Below are positions 41,711-49,419 of a stretch of 64,000 bases of DNA, piece after piece (position 1 is the stretch's first letter; every line of letters starts with the position of its first letter). Position numbers and translations under genes: made by a program. The DNA comes from Saccharospirillum impatiens DSM 12546 (GTDB lineage Bacteria; Pseudomonadota; Gammaproteobacteria; Pseudomonadales; Natronospirillaceae), in assembly GCF_000423605.1 (NCBI RefSeq), contig NZ_AUIH01000023.1:1-64000 (forward strand), written 5' to 3'. The notes below the pieces were generated by a model that searched no databases, had not been told where the DNA came from, and worked only from the letters and a program-made list of their open reading frames with translations.

Positions 41711-42835
41711 TCAGGCCAGTGCAACATCCCAGGCGCTATAGCCATATACCCAGTCGGCATTGCCAGCTTCTTTGAGCCAGTCGTTGGCGCGAGAGCCTCG
41801 CTGCACTTTTGCCGTTCGTTCCTTGCGTGCCTGTTCATATGTATTCAATGCTGCTTTTAGGCTTGCGGAAGTCGCACCTTCCAGCGCGCGTGACAGCACC
41901 ACAGCATCTTCAATGGCCATGCAGGCACCCTGTGCCATGAAAGGGACCATGGGGTGTGCCGCATCACCCAGCAGGGTGGTGTGCTCTTTTGACCATTGGG
42001 GCATGGGCTCGCGTACATAAAGCGCTGATTTGGTGACGCTGTCGCAAGCGTCCAGCAACGTTCTGACTTCCGGGTGAAAGTCTGAATAGACAGCTCGCAG
42101 CTCGTCGACATCACCGGGCAACGTCCAGGATTCTTCGCGCCAGTCATCCTGAGCGGTGGTGGCAAAAATGAAGACCTCCTCACCCCGCGTCAGCGGGAAC
42201 ACCACCACCTGACGATCCGGTGTGGGGCCCCACCATTTGGTGAATGAATCGAGATTGGGCACATCGACTCTGGACCGGTCGATGACCGCCCGATAAGACA
42301 CCAGCCCGGTAAAGACCGGTGAGTCATCGCCCCACAATGAGCGGCGCACCGCAGAATGAATGCCGTCGCCGCCGATCACCAGATCAACGGTTTCCTGGCT
42401 GCCATCTTCAAAGTGAATGGTTGGCCGGGTTCCGTTCCCGACGTGGCTTACCCGGGCGCCGAGACTGATCGCCGAGTCCGGCAAGGTGCTCTCCAGGGCG
42501 CGCAACAAATCGCCCCGGTGAATGGTCAGCTGCGGTGCCTGGTAGCGTTCCTCGGCTGACTGGTTCATCGGCAGGCGAGAGGTTTCTTCACCGCTGTCCC
42601 AGGTCCGGCTGATGCGGTAATTCGGGCGGGCTGCTGTGGTGCGCAAGGCTTCGCCTACCCCCAATTGATCAAGTGCACGTACGGCATTGGGCGTCAGATT
42701 TACATCGGCGCCAATGCGCAGAAACTGGCTGGCCTGTTCAAAGACGCGCACGTCGTGGCCCTGTTCTTTGAGGGCGATTGCGGCACATAAGCCGCCGATT
42801 CCACCACCGCAAATTCCAATTGTTAGTCCGCTCAT
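41711..42835 (-). CDS. NicC-like FAD-dependent aromatic hydroxylase
   Basis: A 374-residue class A flavoprotein monooxygenase. It has GxGxxG at the start (ICGGGIGGLCAAIAL), the DG motif VIGGDGIHSAVRRSL near 152-166, and the GD motif LLGDAAHPMVPFMAQGACMA, then IEDA near 290-315. The overall sequence, including the end DWVYGYSAWD, follows 6-hydroxynicotinate 3-monooxygenase (NicC) more than salicylate hydroxylases as I recall them. It would ortho-hydroxylate, perhaps with decarboxylation, a hydroxylated ring made by the Rieske system. A motif pair (42911-42945) lies 76 bp upstream of its start. Confidence 0.82.
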   Translation of the reverse strand: MSGLTIGICGGGIGGLCAAIALKEQGHDVRVFEQASQFLRIGADVNLTPNAVRALDQLGVGEALRTTAARPNYRISRTWDSGEETSRLPMNQSAEERYQAPQLTIHRGDLLRALESTLPDSAISLGARVSHVGNGTRPTIHFEDGSQETVDLVIGGDGIHSAVRRSLWGDDSPVFTGLVSYRAVIDRSRVDVPNLDSFTKWWGPTPDRQVVVFPLTRGEEVFIFATTAQDDWREESWTLPGDVDELRAVYSDFHPEVRTLLDACDSVTKSALYVREPMPQWSKEHTTLLGDAAHPMVPFMAQGACMAIEDAVVLSRALEGATSASLKAALNTYEQARKERTAKVQRGSRANDWLKEAGNADWVYGYSAWDVALA

Positions 42836-42910
42836 GCGTCACCTGTTGGTTGTTTGTTGTATTGGCGGACGGTGTAAGCACGACCGCGTTGTGTGTCAGG
42901 TTTGTTGCTT

Positions 42911-42945
42911 GTTTCAAATATGAAACTATGTTTAATATATGATTC
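42911..42945. promoter_or_regulatory. Tandem operator upstream of the NicC-like gene (motif pair 2)
   Basis: GTTTCAAATATGAAAC (42911-42926) is a palindrome with perfect 6-bp arms. GTTTAATATATGATTC (42930-42945) follows after three bases and matches it at 12 of 16 positions. Starts are 19 bp apart, about two helical turns, exactly as at 36989 and 46751. A likely binding site pair for the IclR regulator. Confidence 0.65.
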
Positions 42946-43008
42946 TTTCAATTTATGCCCATCGCGTGCTCAAGTCAACGCCATCGGGTCGCTTTGTGTG
43001 TCTGATTG

Positions 43009-44241
43009 TTAGCGCAACGACATCAGGTTAAATGCCGGATCGGCCAGATCCTCTGCCACCAGGGTGCGCTGACTGCTCATCCAGCGTTTCCCCAGTTTGA
43101 TGGCTCTGGCCTGGTTAAAGGCGACCAGCTGAGTCAGCCGGTCTCTGGTGTCCAGATAGAAAAATACCGGTCCATCGGCTTCTTCGCGTCTAACGCAGCG
43201 CGAATCTGTATCAGGAACGCCCAGCATCTGGATGTTGGTTCCATACTGGTCGGACCAGAGCCAGGCAGGTTCGTCGTAATGCTCGGATTGCCCCATCAGG
43301 GCACGTGCGACGACGATTGCCTGGTTTTGTGCGTATGCCCAGGATTGAAGACAGAGATTCAACTTGGGGTGTTGAGCAATATCGCCCGCGGCAAAGATAT
43401 CCGGGTTGGACGTTCGACCCTGGTCATCTACCACCACCCCCTGTTCAATGGCGAGCCCGGCTTGTCTGGCCAGATCAAGGTTGAAACTGACACCGGTGCC
43501 GACCAGAGCCAGGCGGGTAGTCAGGGTATTCAGCCCCCGGGCCATTATCTCAACCTGACCGTCCGCTGTGGGTTCCAGTGATAGATCGGTGCATCCCAGA
43601 TTCACCTGAACGCCGGCGTTGCGATGCAAGTCGAGCAGGGCAGCTGACACTTCCTCGCCGACGCTGCGAGCACACAGCCGGTCCTGCATTTCATAGACGC
43701 TGACTTCCACGCCCAGTTTGCGAGCACTGGCCGCGACTTCGAGGCCAATCCAGCCACCGCCAATCACGGCAAGATGCGGGGTATTGCCCAGCGCCTCGCG
43801 CAGGTTGACTGCGTCTTGCCAGCTTCGCAGGGTGACAACGCCTGGTACATCTGACCAGGCGGCTACCGGAATACGGGCGCGAGCGCCGGTTGCCAGCACC
43901 AGTTGGTCGTAGGGGATGACGGTGCCATCGTCGAGTGTCAGGGTATGGGCATCGGCGTCCAGAGTTCGGGCGCTGCGCGGCCGCTGCCAATGAATATCGA
44001 GACTGTGAATGTCTGTGTCACTGAACAGTGTCGGCAATTCGGGCTCGCCGGTCAGCACTGCTTTTGACAGCGGTGGCCGTTCATAGAAGTCACAATCCTC
44101 ATCGGCGACAACCGTCAGTTGCCCGCTGAAACCTTCCCGGCGCAGGGTTTTGCACACCCAGCCGCCGGCTTGTCCGCCACCGACAACCACGATGTGGCGG
44201 TCATTTGGTTCCTGATTCTTTGAAACTGGTTGATCAGTCAT
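43009..44241 (-). CDS. Ferredoxin reductase of the Rieske oxygenase system
   Basis: A 410-residue FAD/NAD(P)H-dependent reductase of the BphA4/PdR type. The FAD Rossmann motif is VVVGGGQAGGWVCKTLRR, the NAD motif AVIGGGWIGLEVAASARK (near 140-160), and the flavin-binding end DIFAAGDIAQHP near 270. It passes electrons from NAD(P)H to the Rieske ferredoxin encoded in the same unit. ATG 44241 has GGGAG seven bases upstream; the TTG at 44283 is rejected. It is the last gene of the five-gene Rieske operon. Confidence 0.88.
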   Translation of the reverse strand: MTDQPVSKNQEPNDRHIVVVGGGQAGGWVCKTLRREGFSGQLTVVADEDCDFYERPPLSKAVLTGEPELPTLFSDTDIHSLDIHWQRPRSARTLDADAHTLTLDDGTVIPYDQLVLATGARARIPVAAWSDVPGVVTLRSWQDAVNLREALGNTPHLAVIGGGWIGLEVAASARKLGVEVSVYEMQDRLCARSVGEEVSAALLDLHRNAGVQVNLGCTDLSLEPTADGQVEIMARGLNTLTTRLALVGTGVSFNLDLARQAGLAIEQGVVVDDQGRTSNPDIFAAGDIAQHPKLNLCLQSWAYAQNQAIVVARALMGQSEHYDEPAWLWSDQYGTNIQMLGVPDTDSRCVRREEADGPVFFYLDTRDRLTQLVAFNQARAIKLGKRWMSSQRTLVAEDLADPAFNLMSLR

Positions 44242-44269
44242 GGGTCGGCTCCCGGGTTCAATGGGTCGG

Positions 44270-45025
44270 TCAGCGGCAGACAAAACCGCCGTTGATCGGA
44301 ATTAACTGACCGGTAATGAACCCGGCGCTGGGCGACAACAAAAACACGACGGTGCCATCGATGTCGGCCGGGTGCTGTTCGCGTTTCAGTGCACGGCCCT
44401 GCTGATAGGTCTGGTAGCGCTCTTCAGGCACGTACTCGGTGGCCTCGCAGTGGGTCAGGCCCGGTGCAATGGCATTGACGCAAATCTCCCGATCACCGAG
44501 TTCCCGGGCCATCGATCGGGTCATGGAGATGACGGCCCCCTTGCTGGCAACATAAGCCATTAACCGGGGAGCCCCCCACAGGGCGGTATCGGAGGCTACG
44601 TTCACGACACGGCCAGCCGGCGATTTAGCCAGCAGTGGCACGGCGGCCCGGGTGGTCAGCCAGAGACCACGCACATTCACACGCATGACTCTGTCCCACA
44701 GGTCCAGGTCGTACTCTTCCAGTGTTTTACCGCCAACCTGAGTGGCGATGGCTGCGTTATTTACCAGGCCATCCAGGTGCCCGTTACGGGTGATTTGTTC
44801 GAAACCGGCGGTGATGGATTCCGGATCGCCCTGATCCATAAGCACGGCTTCGACCTCAACGCCACGTTCCCGCAGGGACGAGGCGGTTTGCGCCAGTTCT
44901 TCGGTGAGGATGTCGGTGATGACCAGGCGCGCGCCCTGGTTGGCCGCCGCTTCGGCAATGCTGCGGCCAAGCCCGCGAGCGGCCCCGGTCACCATTATGC
45001 GTTTGTCGAGCAATGCATCACGCAT
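44270..45025 (-). CDS. SDR dehydrogenase (cis-dihydrodiol-dehydrogenase-type position)
   Basis: A 251-residue classical SDR with TGAARGLG near 13-20, NNAA at the NAG position, the catalytic Ser (NVASDTA) and a canonical YxxxK (MAYVASKGAVIS) near 149-160. It is encoded between the Rieske oxygenase and the reductase, where a dihydrodiol or alcohol dehydrogenase is expected. ATG 45025 overlaps the oxygenase stop by eight bases. Unlike the SDR at 32829-33623 its active site is complete. Substrate unknown. Confidence 0.87.
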   Translation of the reverse strand: MRDALLDKRIMVTGAARGLGRSIAEAAANQGARLVITDILTEELAQTASSLRERGVEVEAVLMDQGDPESITAGFEQITRNGHLDGLVNNAAIATQVGGKTLEEYDLDLWDRVMRVNVRGLWLTTRAAVPLLAKSPAGRVVNVASDTALWGAPRLMAYVASKGAVISMTRSMARELGDREICVNAIAPGLTHCEATEYVPEERYQTYQQGRALKREQHPADIDGTVVFLLSPSAGFITGQLIPINGGFVCR

Positions 45026-46055
45026 GAGTTGCCGCCTCCTGGCGCTCAGCAATCTGCTGTTTGGCCGCTTTCAACAGGACGCGGCGTAACCGGGACAGAC
45101 CCACATCGTGCTGGTATAAATGTTCCTGGTGGCGGGCATCGGGAGCCATGCTTTCCAGAATCACCCGGTCTTGTTCCAGAACATCCCAATGCAAACCTTC
45201 GAGTTTATTGCGGTACAGAAAACGCCATACCTGGCGTTGCCAGCCGTCGACTTCACGCACCCGCCAAAAGAAGACGCGGCAGTTGTCGTTGTCTTCAGGA
45301 ACAACCATGCCCACAATCCAGAACGGTCCGCCCGGGCCAAACTTTTTCTGATAGGGAATCGACAGACGCAGCCAGAGTGCGCCACTTTTGCCGTATTCAA
45401 CCCAGTCGAAATTAATACCAACCTGTTCGGTTTTCTTAAAAATAAAGCCACTGTCGGTGGGTTCCAGGGTCATCTCTGCCTGGCGGTCACCTTCGGCCAT
45501 TGAGTGGGAGTTGGCGTGCAGGAAGGTGCCATGCATCGGGTCCATGACATTGTCGATTGCATACTGGTAGTTGCATTGCCAGGTGGCCGTGCACAGAAAG
45601 TGCCCGTAGCGGTCGGTATCGGCTAATTGTTCGGGCAGCTCAAGCTTTGCAGGTGCTTCGTTGTCGGTAGCGCCGAACCAAACAAAGACAGCGCCATGCG
45701 CTTCCTGAACGGGGTAGCGTTTTACGCAGGGTTGGCCGACCAGGGTGCTGTTGCTGATGGCGGGGACGTCACACACTGTGCCGGTGCCATCGACTTCAAC
45801 ACCGTGATACCAGCAAGCCAGCCGGTTACCCAGGTTCCAGCCCCGTGAGAGGCGAGCGCCGCGGTGTGGGCAGCGATCTTCAATGGCCTGAATCTGGCCG
45901 TCGTGATCGCGCCACAATACGATGTTTTCATTAAGGCGGGTGATGCCCAGCGGGTTGCTGCCCAATTCCCAACTGGCAATGACCGGATACCAAAGTGAAC
46001 GCAAGCCAGCATCAAGATAGGTTTGCGGATCGATTTCGGGGTGTGACGTACTCAT
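45018..46055 (-). CDS. Rieske non-heme iron oxygenase, catalytic subunit
   Basis: A 345-residue oxygenase of the VanA/phthalate 4,5-dioxygenase (alpha-only) type. The Rieske cluster is C62-x-H64 and C81-x2-H84 (RCPHRGARLSRGW, then CWYHGVEVDG). The mononuclear iron site is Asp168, His175, His180 (AIDNVMDPMHGTFLH), with a later Asp expected near the C-terminal third. It hydroxylates or demethylates a ring compound using electrons from the adjacent ferredoxin and reductase. It lies 15 bp after the small HTH_62-like gene and overlaps the SDR start. Confidence 0.9.
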   Translation of the reverse strand: MSTSHPEIDPQTYLDAGLRSLWYPVIASWELGSNPLGITRLNENIVLWRDHDGQIQAIEDRCPHRGARLSRGWNLGNRLACWYHGVEVDGTGTVCDVPAISNSTLVGQPCVKRYPVQEAHGAVFVWFGATDNEAPAKLELPEQLADTDRYGHFLCTATWQCNYQYAIDNVMDPMHGTFLHANSHSMAEGDRQAEMTLEPTDSGFIFKKTEQVGINFDWVEYGKSGALWLRLSIPYQKKFGPGGPFWIVGMVVPEDNDNCRVFFWRVREVDGWQRQVWRFLYRNKLEGLHWDVLEQDRVILESMAPDARHQEHLYQHDVGLSRLRRVLLKAAKQQIAERQEAATHA

Positions 46056-46070
46056 AAGATACCCTCCTGA

Positions 46071-46388
46071 TTACCGGCCAAGGATGGCCATTTCCTGCAG
46101 AAAACTGGCTTCTGTCCAGGCTTCGCCCTGACGGTCCTGATAGCCGGCGTTGTTGAGCCCGGTGATGATGTCGGGCAATGATCCGGCACCTTCGGTGAAC
46201 ACGGTTTCCAGGCCTTCGATCAGCGCCAGTTCAAAGGCTTCAGGCACGCGCTCGCGAGTTTGCCAAACCCGGTTATCAAAACCGCCGGGTGCTTCAATGC
46301 GGCCCTGGTCGGGTTCGGAAGACGGGATGATTTTGGCCCAGTCTTTCAGCTGCGGGTTGTAGTCCGGAGGTGTCTGTGTGGCAGTCAT
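46071..46388 (-). CDS. Small conserved Rieske-associated protein (recombinase-like HTH type)
   Basis: A 105-residue protein (MTATQTPPDYNPQLKDWAK start). The pattern SSEPDQGRIEAPGGFDNRVW, then a C-terminal helical part (GSLPDIITGLNNAGYQDRQG, EAWTEASFLQEMAILGR), is one I associate with small 'recombinase-like helix-turn-helix' proteins encoded beside Rieske oxygenases. The C-terminal part resembles the helix-turn-helix of serine recombinases. The longer open frame to 46646 is rejected because its N-terminal part is the shadow of the ferredoxin gene. It lies four bases after the ferredoxin and 15 before the oxygenase, so it is surely in the operon. Its role (accessory or specificity subunit?) is not known to me. 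Confidence 0.7.
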   Translation of the reverse strand: MTATQTPPDYNPQLKDWAKIIPSSEPDQGRIEAPGGFDNRVWQTRERVPEAFELALIEGLETVFTEGAGSLPDIITGLNNAGYQDRQGEAWTEASFLQEMAILGR

Positions 46389-46392
46389 CGTT

Positions 46393-46710
46393 TTAGCCCT
46401 CATCGCTGAGTTGGAGTTGGATGGCATCATCCAGAATGCGAACCGGATAGGCTTTGACGTCGCGGTCGGCGGGTTCGCGCAGGCACTTACCGGTTTTGAT
46501 GTCGAACATGGCTTCATGCAGCGGGCACTCGACTTTGCCGTCTTCCACGAACCCCTGTGACAACAGGGCGTAGGCATGAGGGCAGACGTCTTCGAGCGCG
46601 TAATACTCGCCGTCGAGCACATAAACGCCAATTTCCTGGCCTTCAACTTTGGCCGAAAATGGGAAGTCCTCCTGGACCTGATTCCTGGTACATACGGTTT
46701 GCCAGCTCAT
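46393..46710 (-). CDS. Rieske-type [2Fe-2S] ferredoxin
   Basis: A 105-residue Rieske ferredoxin of the BphA3/CarAc type. The cluster ligands are Cys43, His45 (VCPHAYALL) and Cys62, His65 (ECPLHEAMFD). It transfers electrons from the reductase (43009-44241) to the terminal oxygenase (45018-46055). It is the first gene of the Rieske operon and has a motif pair for the presumed IclR regulator 41 bp upstream of its start. The length and motifs are normal for the family. Confidence 0.92.
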   Translation of the reverse strand: MSWQTVCTRNQVQEDFPFSAKVEGQEIGVYVLDGEYYALEDVCPHAYALLSQGFVEDGKVECPLHEAMFDIKTGKCLREPADRDVKAYPVRILDDAIQLQLSDEG

Positions 46711-47016
46711 GACACCCTCCTGCCAGTCATAGTGATTAGGTCAGCTCTGTGTCTCACATATGATATTTAGTTTTGGATATGAGACGGAAAGAAGTATATC
46801 GAGGGGGTTTGGATGAAGTCAATACTATATAGTATAAGTTTGTTCAGTTCGAGATGGCTGTTTGAGAGGCGGGCGTTGTGAACGTTCCGGGTGAGCAAAG
46901 ATGGGTCCATAAACCCAACGGCAAGCGAGTCCCTGGGTTTATCGGTGATCGTTGGTTACTGACTGGCTCCCAGCGGTTGGCGGCGCAAACCGCAACCGAA
47001 CTTCACGCATGGACCA
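46711..47016. other. Intergenic region upstream of the Rieske operon
   Basis: 306 bp between the Rieske operon start and the GntR gene end. It holds motif pair 3 (46751-46785), an AT-rich TATAGTATAAG stretch near 46830, and a perfect inverted repeat of ATAAACCCA (46909-46917) with TGGGTTTAT (46934-46942). The repeat lacks a T-tract. No gene is visible. Confidence 0.5.
46751..46785. promoter_or_regulatory. Tandem operator upstream of the Rieske operon (motif pair 3)
   Basis: GTCTCACATATGATAT (46751-46766) and GTTTTGGATATGAGAC (46770-46785), each 12 of 16 to GTTTCAAATATGAAAC and again 19 bp apart. The outer arms GTCTCA and TGAGAC are also exact complements, giving the pair an overall dyad. Presumed site for the IclR regulator. 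Confidence 0.6.
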
Positions 47017-47820
47017 CTAGGCCGACCGGGTCGTCATTGAAATGCTGTAGTCATTGAGGGGGATGTGCATTATCTGCCAGGCAAAGGTATCGCCCAGATC
47101 TGTTTGGTAGTGTGTTTCTAGCCTCAGTCCCCTGGCGTCAGCCGGAGAGTCAGTGGGCCAGACAATGCGGTGTACCGTTTTGGGAAGGGTCAACTGAGTC
47201 AGGCGATTGACGGCTTGCCAGGTATTGAGCGTGCCTGCTTTTTGCAACAGTGGAATCAGCGTTTCGTGCTCCAGCTGGTCCGGATCAGCATCAAGCAGTC
47301 CCGCCGCCAGATCGGCCCTGAGGTAGACCTCGGTATGGCAGTGAAAAGCACCGTCGATTCGGTCTTGTCTGACAAGATGCACATAGCCTGCATCGCAGGC
47401 ACCCAGATGATCCTGCCACGGGCCTTTTCTGTTCAGCGCTTCCCGTTTTAACAGGGTGATAAAGACCAGTCTGACCGGTGTGCCGTCGGGGCGGATAAAC
47501 TGGAAAGTCGGGGTGCCGATTTCACGATTGTGATTGATGTCGGCAACAAAAGTGCCATGGCGGCGCTGGCGGACCAGGTCACCACTGTCGACCAGTGACT
47601 TCAATCCATTCTGGATAGTGCCCAAACTCAAAGGCAGGGCTTTGGCGAGCGCTTGCTCAGTCGGCAAGCGCGTGCCGGCGGGTAAGGTGTTGGCGACAAT
47701 CAGGGCCAGTACCGCATCTCTCAGGCACAGATATTTAGGAGATTTGGGTGAGTTTTCCAATTCTGTTGCGAGTTGGCTATTGAGGATGTCCAGCATGGTT
47801 TTGTATCCGGTATTGCCCAT
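47017..47820 (-). CDS. GntR-family transcriptional regulator (HutC/UTRA-like)
   Basis: A 267-residue GntR protein. The winged HTH is at about 28-85 (YLCLRDAVLALIVANTLPAG, then TRLPTEQALAKALPLSLGTI), followed by an effector domain of the UTRA/HutC sort (QFIRPDGTPVRLVFITLLK, later HTEVYLRAD). The start may instead be ATG 47796; neither has a strong Shine-Dalgarno site. It is divergent from the FAD oxidase gene, with a perfect 22-bp palindrome between them, so it probably represses both genes and responds to the oxidase substrate. Confidence 0.85.
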   Translation of the reverse strand: MGNTGYKTMLDILNSQLATELENSPKSPKYLCLRDAVLALIVANTLPAGTRLPTEQALAKALPLSLGTIQNGLKSLVDSGDLVRQRRHGTFVADINHNREIGTPTFQFIRPDGTPVRLVFITLLKREALNRKGPWQDHLGACDAGYVHLVRQDRIDGAFHCHTEVYLRADLAAGLLDADPDQLEHETLIPLLQKAGTLNTWQAVNRLTQLTLPKTVHRIVWPTDSPADARGLRLETHYQTDLGDTFAWQIMHIPLNDYSISMTTRSA

Positions 47821-47857
47821 TCAATCGTCAGGCAGGTTACCCGATTTGGTCTCCAAA

Positions 47858-47879
47858 GTATTGGCAGGGCTGCCAATAC
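47858..47879. promoter_or_regulatory. Perfect 22-bp palindrome, likely GntR operator
   Basis: GTATTGGCAG (47858-47867), two G, then the exact complement CTGCCAATAC (47870-47879). It lies 38 bp from the GntR start and 76 bp from the oxidase start, in the only space between the divergent genes. This is where a GntR dimer would bind. Confidence 0.65.
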
Positions 47880-47954
47880 CCGATAACTCAGTACCTGTGA
47901 TAGGGTAAATTCAAGCCGCGCTGGTCTTCCATGAATATTGAGGTTTTTTTCGCC

Positions 47955-49301
47955 ATGGCTGCGTTCCCCTTTACTGATCTTTCCCGCCTGGACCATCAGG
48001 ATTCACTGCCGCAATCCTGTGACACGGTAGTTATCGGCGGTGGCATTGCCGGAGTAATGACCGCCTATTACCTGGCAAAACAGGGTCAGCACGTCGTGCT
48101 CTGTGAGAAGGGCCGGATTGCCGGTGAGCAGTCGTCCCGCAACTGGGGCTGGATTCGCCAGCAAGGGCGTCATCCGGCTGAACTGTCGATGATGGTTGAA
48201 GCCAATCGGCTGTGGCATCAGTTGGCCGGTGACGTCGGTGAAGACATCGGGTTCAAAACCACCGGCGTACTCTATATGGCGGCCGATCAGGCAGAGCTCG
48301 ATACCTATGAACGCTGGTTGCCCTTTGCACGGGAAGCCGGTGTCGACAGTCGGGTACTCAGCGCCCGGGAACTGGCCGATCAACTGCCCGGGGCCCGGGG
48401 TAACTGGCTCGGTGGTTTGCATACACCGAGCGATGCCAAGGCCGAGCCCTGGCTGGCTGTTCCTGCGCTGGCGCGGCTGGCGAAACGTTCGGGTGTCATC
48501 ATCCGCGAGCACTGTGCGGCGCGTTCACTGGATGCATCGGGCGGCAAGGTCAGTGGCGTCTATACCGAAGCCGGTCGCATAGGGTGCGATCAGGTTGTGC
48601 TCGCTGGTGGTGCCTGGTCGTCTCTGTTTGCCAGGGCACAGGGCATCGCGTTGCCTCAGCTGAGTGTGCTGGCATCGGCGATGGCCACAGACTCGATGCC
48701 GGTTGCCTTTGCAGGAGGCGCAGCAGACCCCTCACTCGCGTTCAGAGCACGAGCTGATGGCGGTTACACCATCGCCCATGGGTTTTCGCACGATTTTTAT
48801 CTGGGGCCAGATGCCTTCCGGTATTTTGGCGCCTTCCGGGAGCAAGTGAAATCCGGTCTGAAAACCACCCGCTTTCGCCTGGCAGCACCCAGTGGCTTCC
48901 CTGATGCCTGGGGCACGTCACGTCGCTGGCAGTCCGGTGAAGTGACGCCTTTTGAGCGATTGAGAGTGTTGAATCCGCAACCGAATATGCGCACCCTGAA
49001 TGCCGCGCTCGATCACTTTGCCAGGGTGTGGCCCGAGTTCGGCAGACCAACCATCCGTCAGGCGTGGGCCGGGATGATCGATACCCTTCCGGATGAAATA
49101 CCGGTCATCGACCGGGCCGCTGAATTGCCGGGTCTGGTGATTGCTACCGGTCTTAGCGGCCATGGTTTTGGTATTGGTCCGGCTATCGGACGCGTGGTGG
49201 CTGACCTGGTAACAGAGCGTTCAGTGGGGCACGACCTGACACCGTTTTCACTGAAGCGGTTCAAGTCGGGGCGGGTATTGAAGCCGGGTCTGGCGTTTTA
49301 A
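47955..49301 (+). CDS. DAO-family FAD-dependent amine/amino-acid oxidoreductase
   Basis: A 448-residue flavoprotein of the D-amino-acid oxidase/PuuB fold. The FAD motif is VVIGGGIAGVMTAYYLAKQG near 25-44, RIAGEQSSRNWGWIRQQGRH follows the pattern of gamma-glutamylputrescine oxidase-type enzymes, and the C-terminal ATGLSGHGFGIGPAIGRVV closes the cofactor site. ATG 47955 is preferred (GAGG upstream) over 47931. It deaminates or demethylates an amine or amino acid. The divergent GntR regulator and intervening palindrome suggest it is induced by its own substrate. It has no further operon partners. Confidence 0.83.
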   Translation: MAAFPFTDLSRLDHQDSLPQSCDTVVIGGGIAGVMTAYYLAKQGQHVVLCEKGRIAGEQSSRNWGWIRQQGRHPAELSMMVEANRLWHQLAGDVGEDIGFKTTGVLYMAADQAELDTYERWLPFAREAGVDSRVLSARELADQLPGARGNWLGGLHTPSDAKAEPWLAVPALARLAKRSGVIIREHCAARSLDASGGKVSGVYTEAGRIGCDQVVLAGGAWSSLFARAQGIALPQLSVLASAMATDSMPVAFAGGAADPSLAFRARADGGYTIAHGFSHDFYLGPDAFRYFGAFREQVKSGLKTTRFRLAAPSGFPDAWGTSRRWQSGEVTPFERLRVLNPQPNMRTLNAALDHFARVWPEFGRPTIRQAWAGMIDTLPDEIPVIDRAAELPGLVIATGLSGHGFGIGPAIGRVVADLVTERSVGHDLTPFSLKRFKSGRVLKPGLAF

Positions 49302-49357
49302 AGACAATCGGGTAGTGTCTTTGTAGTTGAGGTGACGTTGAATCAAGGGTGATTTTT

Positions 49358-49391
49358 CAGTCGATACTCTGCACTGGCTGAGTATCGACTG
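49358..49391. repeat. Long perfect inverted repeat between convergent genes
   Basis: CAGTCGATACTC (49358-49369) and GAGTATCGACTG (49380-49391) are perfect 12-bp complements around a 10-nt loop. It is located between the convergent FAD oxidase and PRPP-synthetase-like genes. A T5 run precedes the hairpin on the plus strand rather than following it, so it is not a standard intrinsic terminator in either direction. A weaker AAAGACA/TGTCTTT stem lies just before it, after the oxidase stop. Confidence 0.55.
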
Positions 49392-49419
49392 GATGAAACC
49401 CGAAATGCTTCGATGCTTT

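Noticed and set aside
46389-46646. N-terminal extension of the small HTH-like protein
   Set aside because: This part is the out-of-frame shadow of the Rieske ferredoxin gene; the conserved family pattern begins at 46388.
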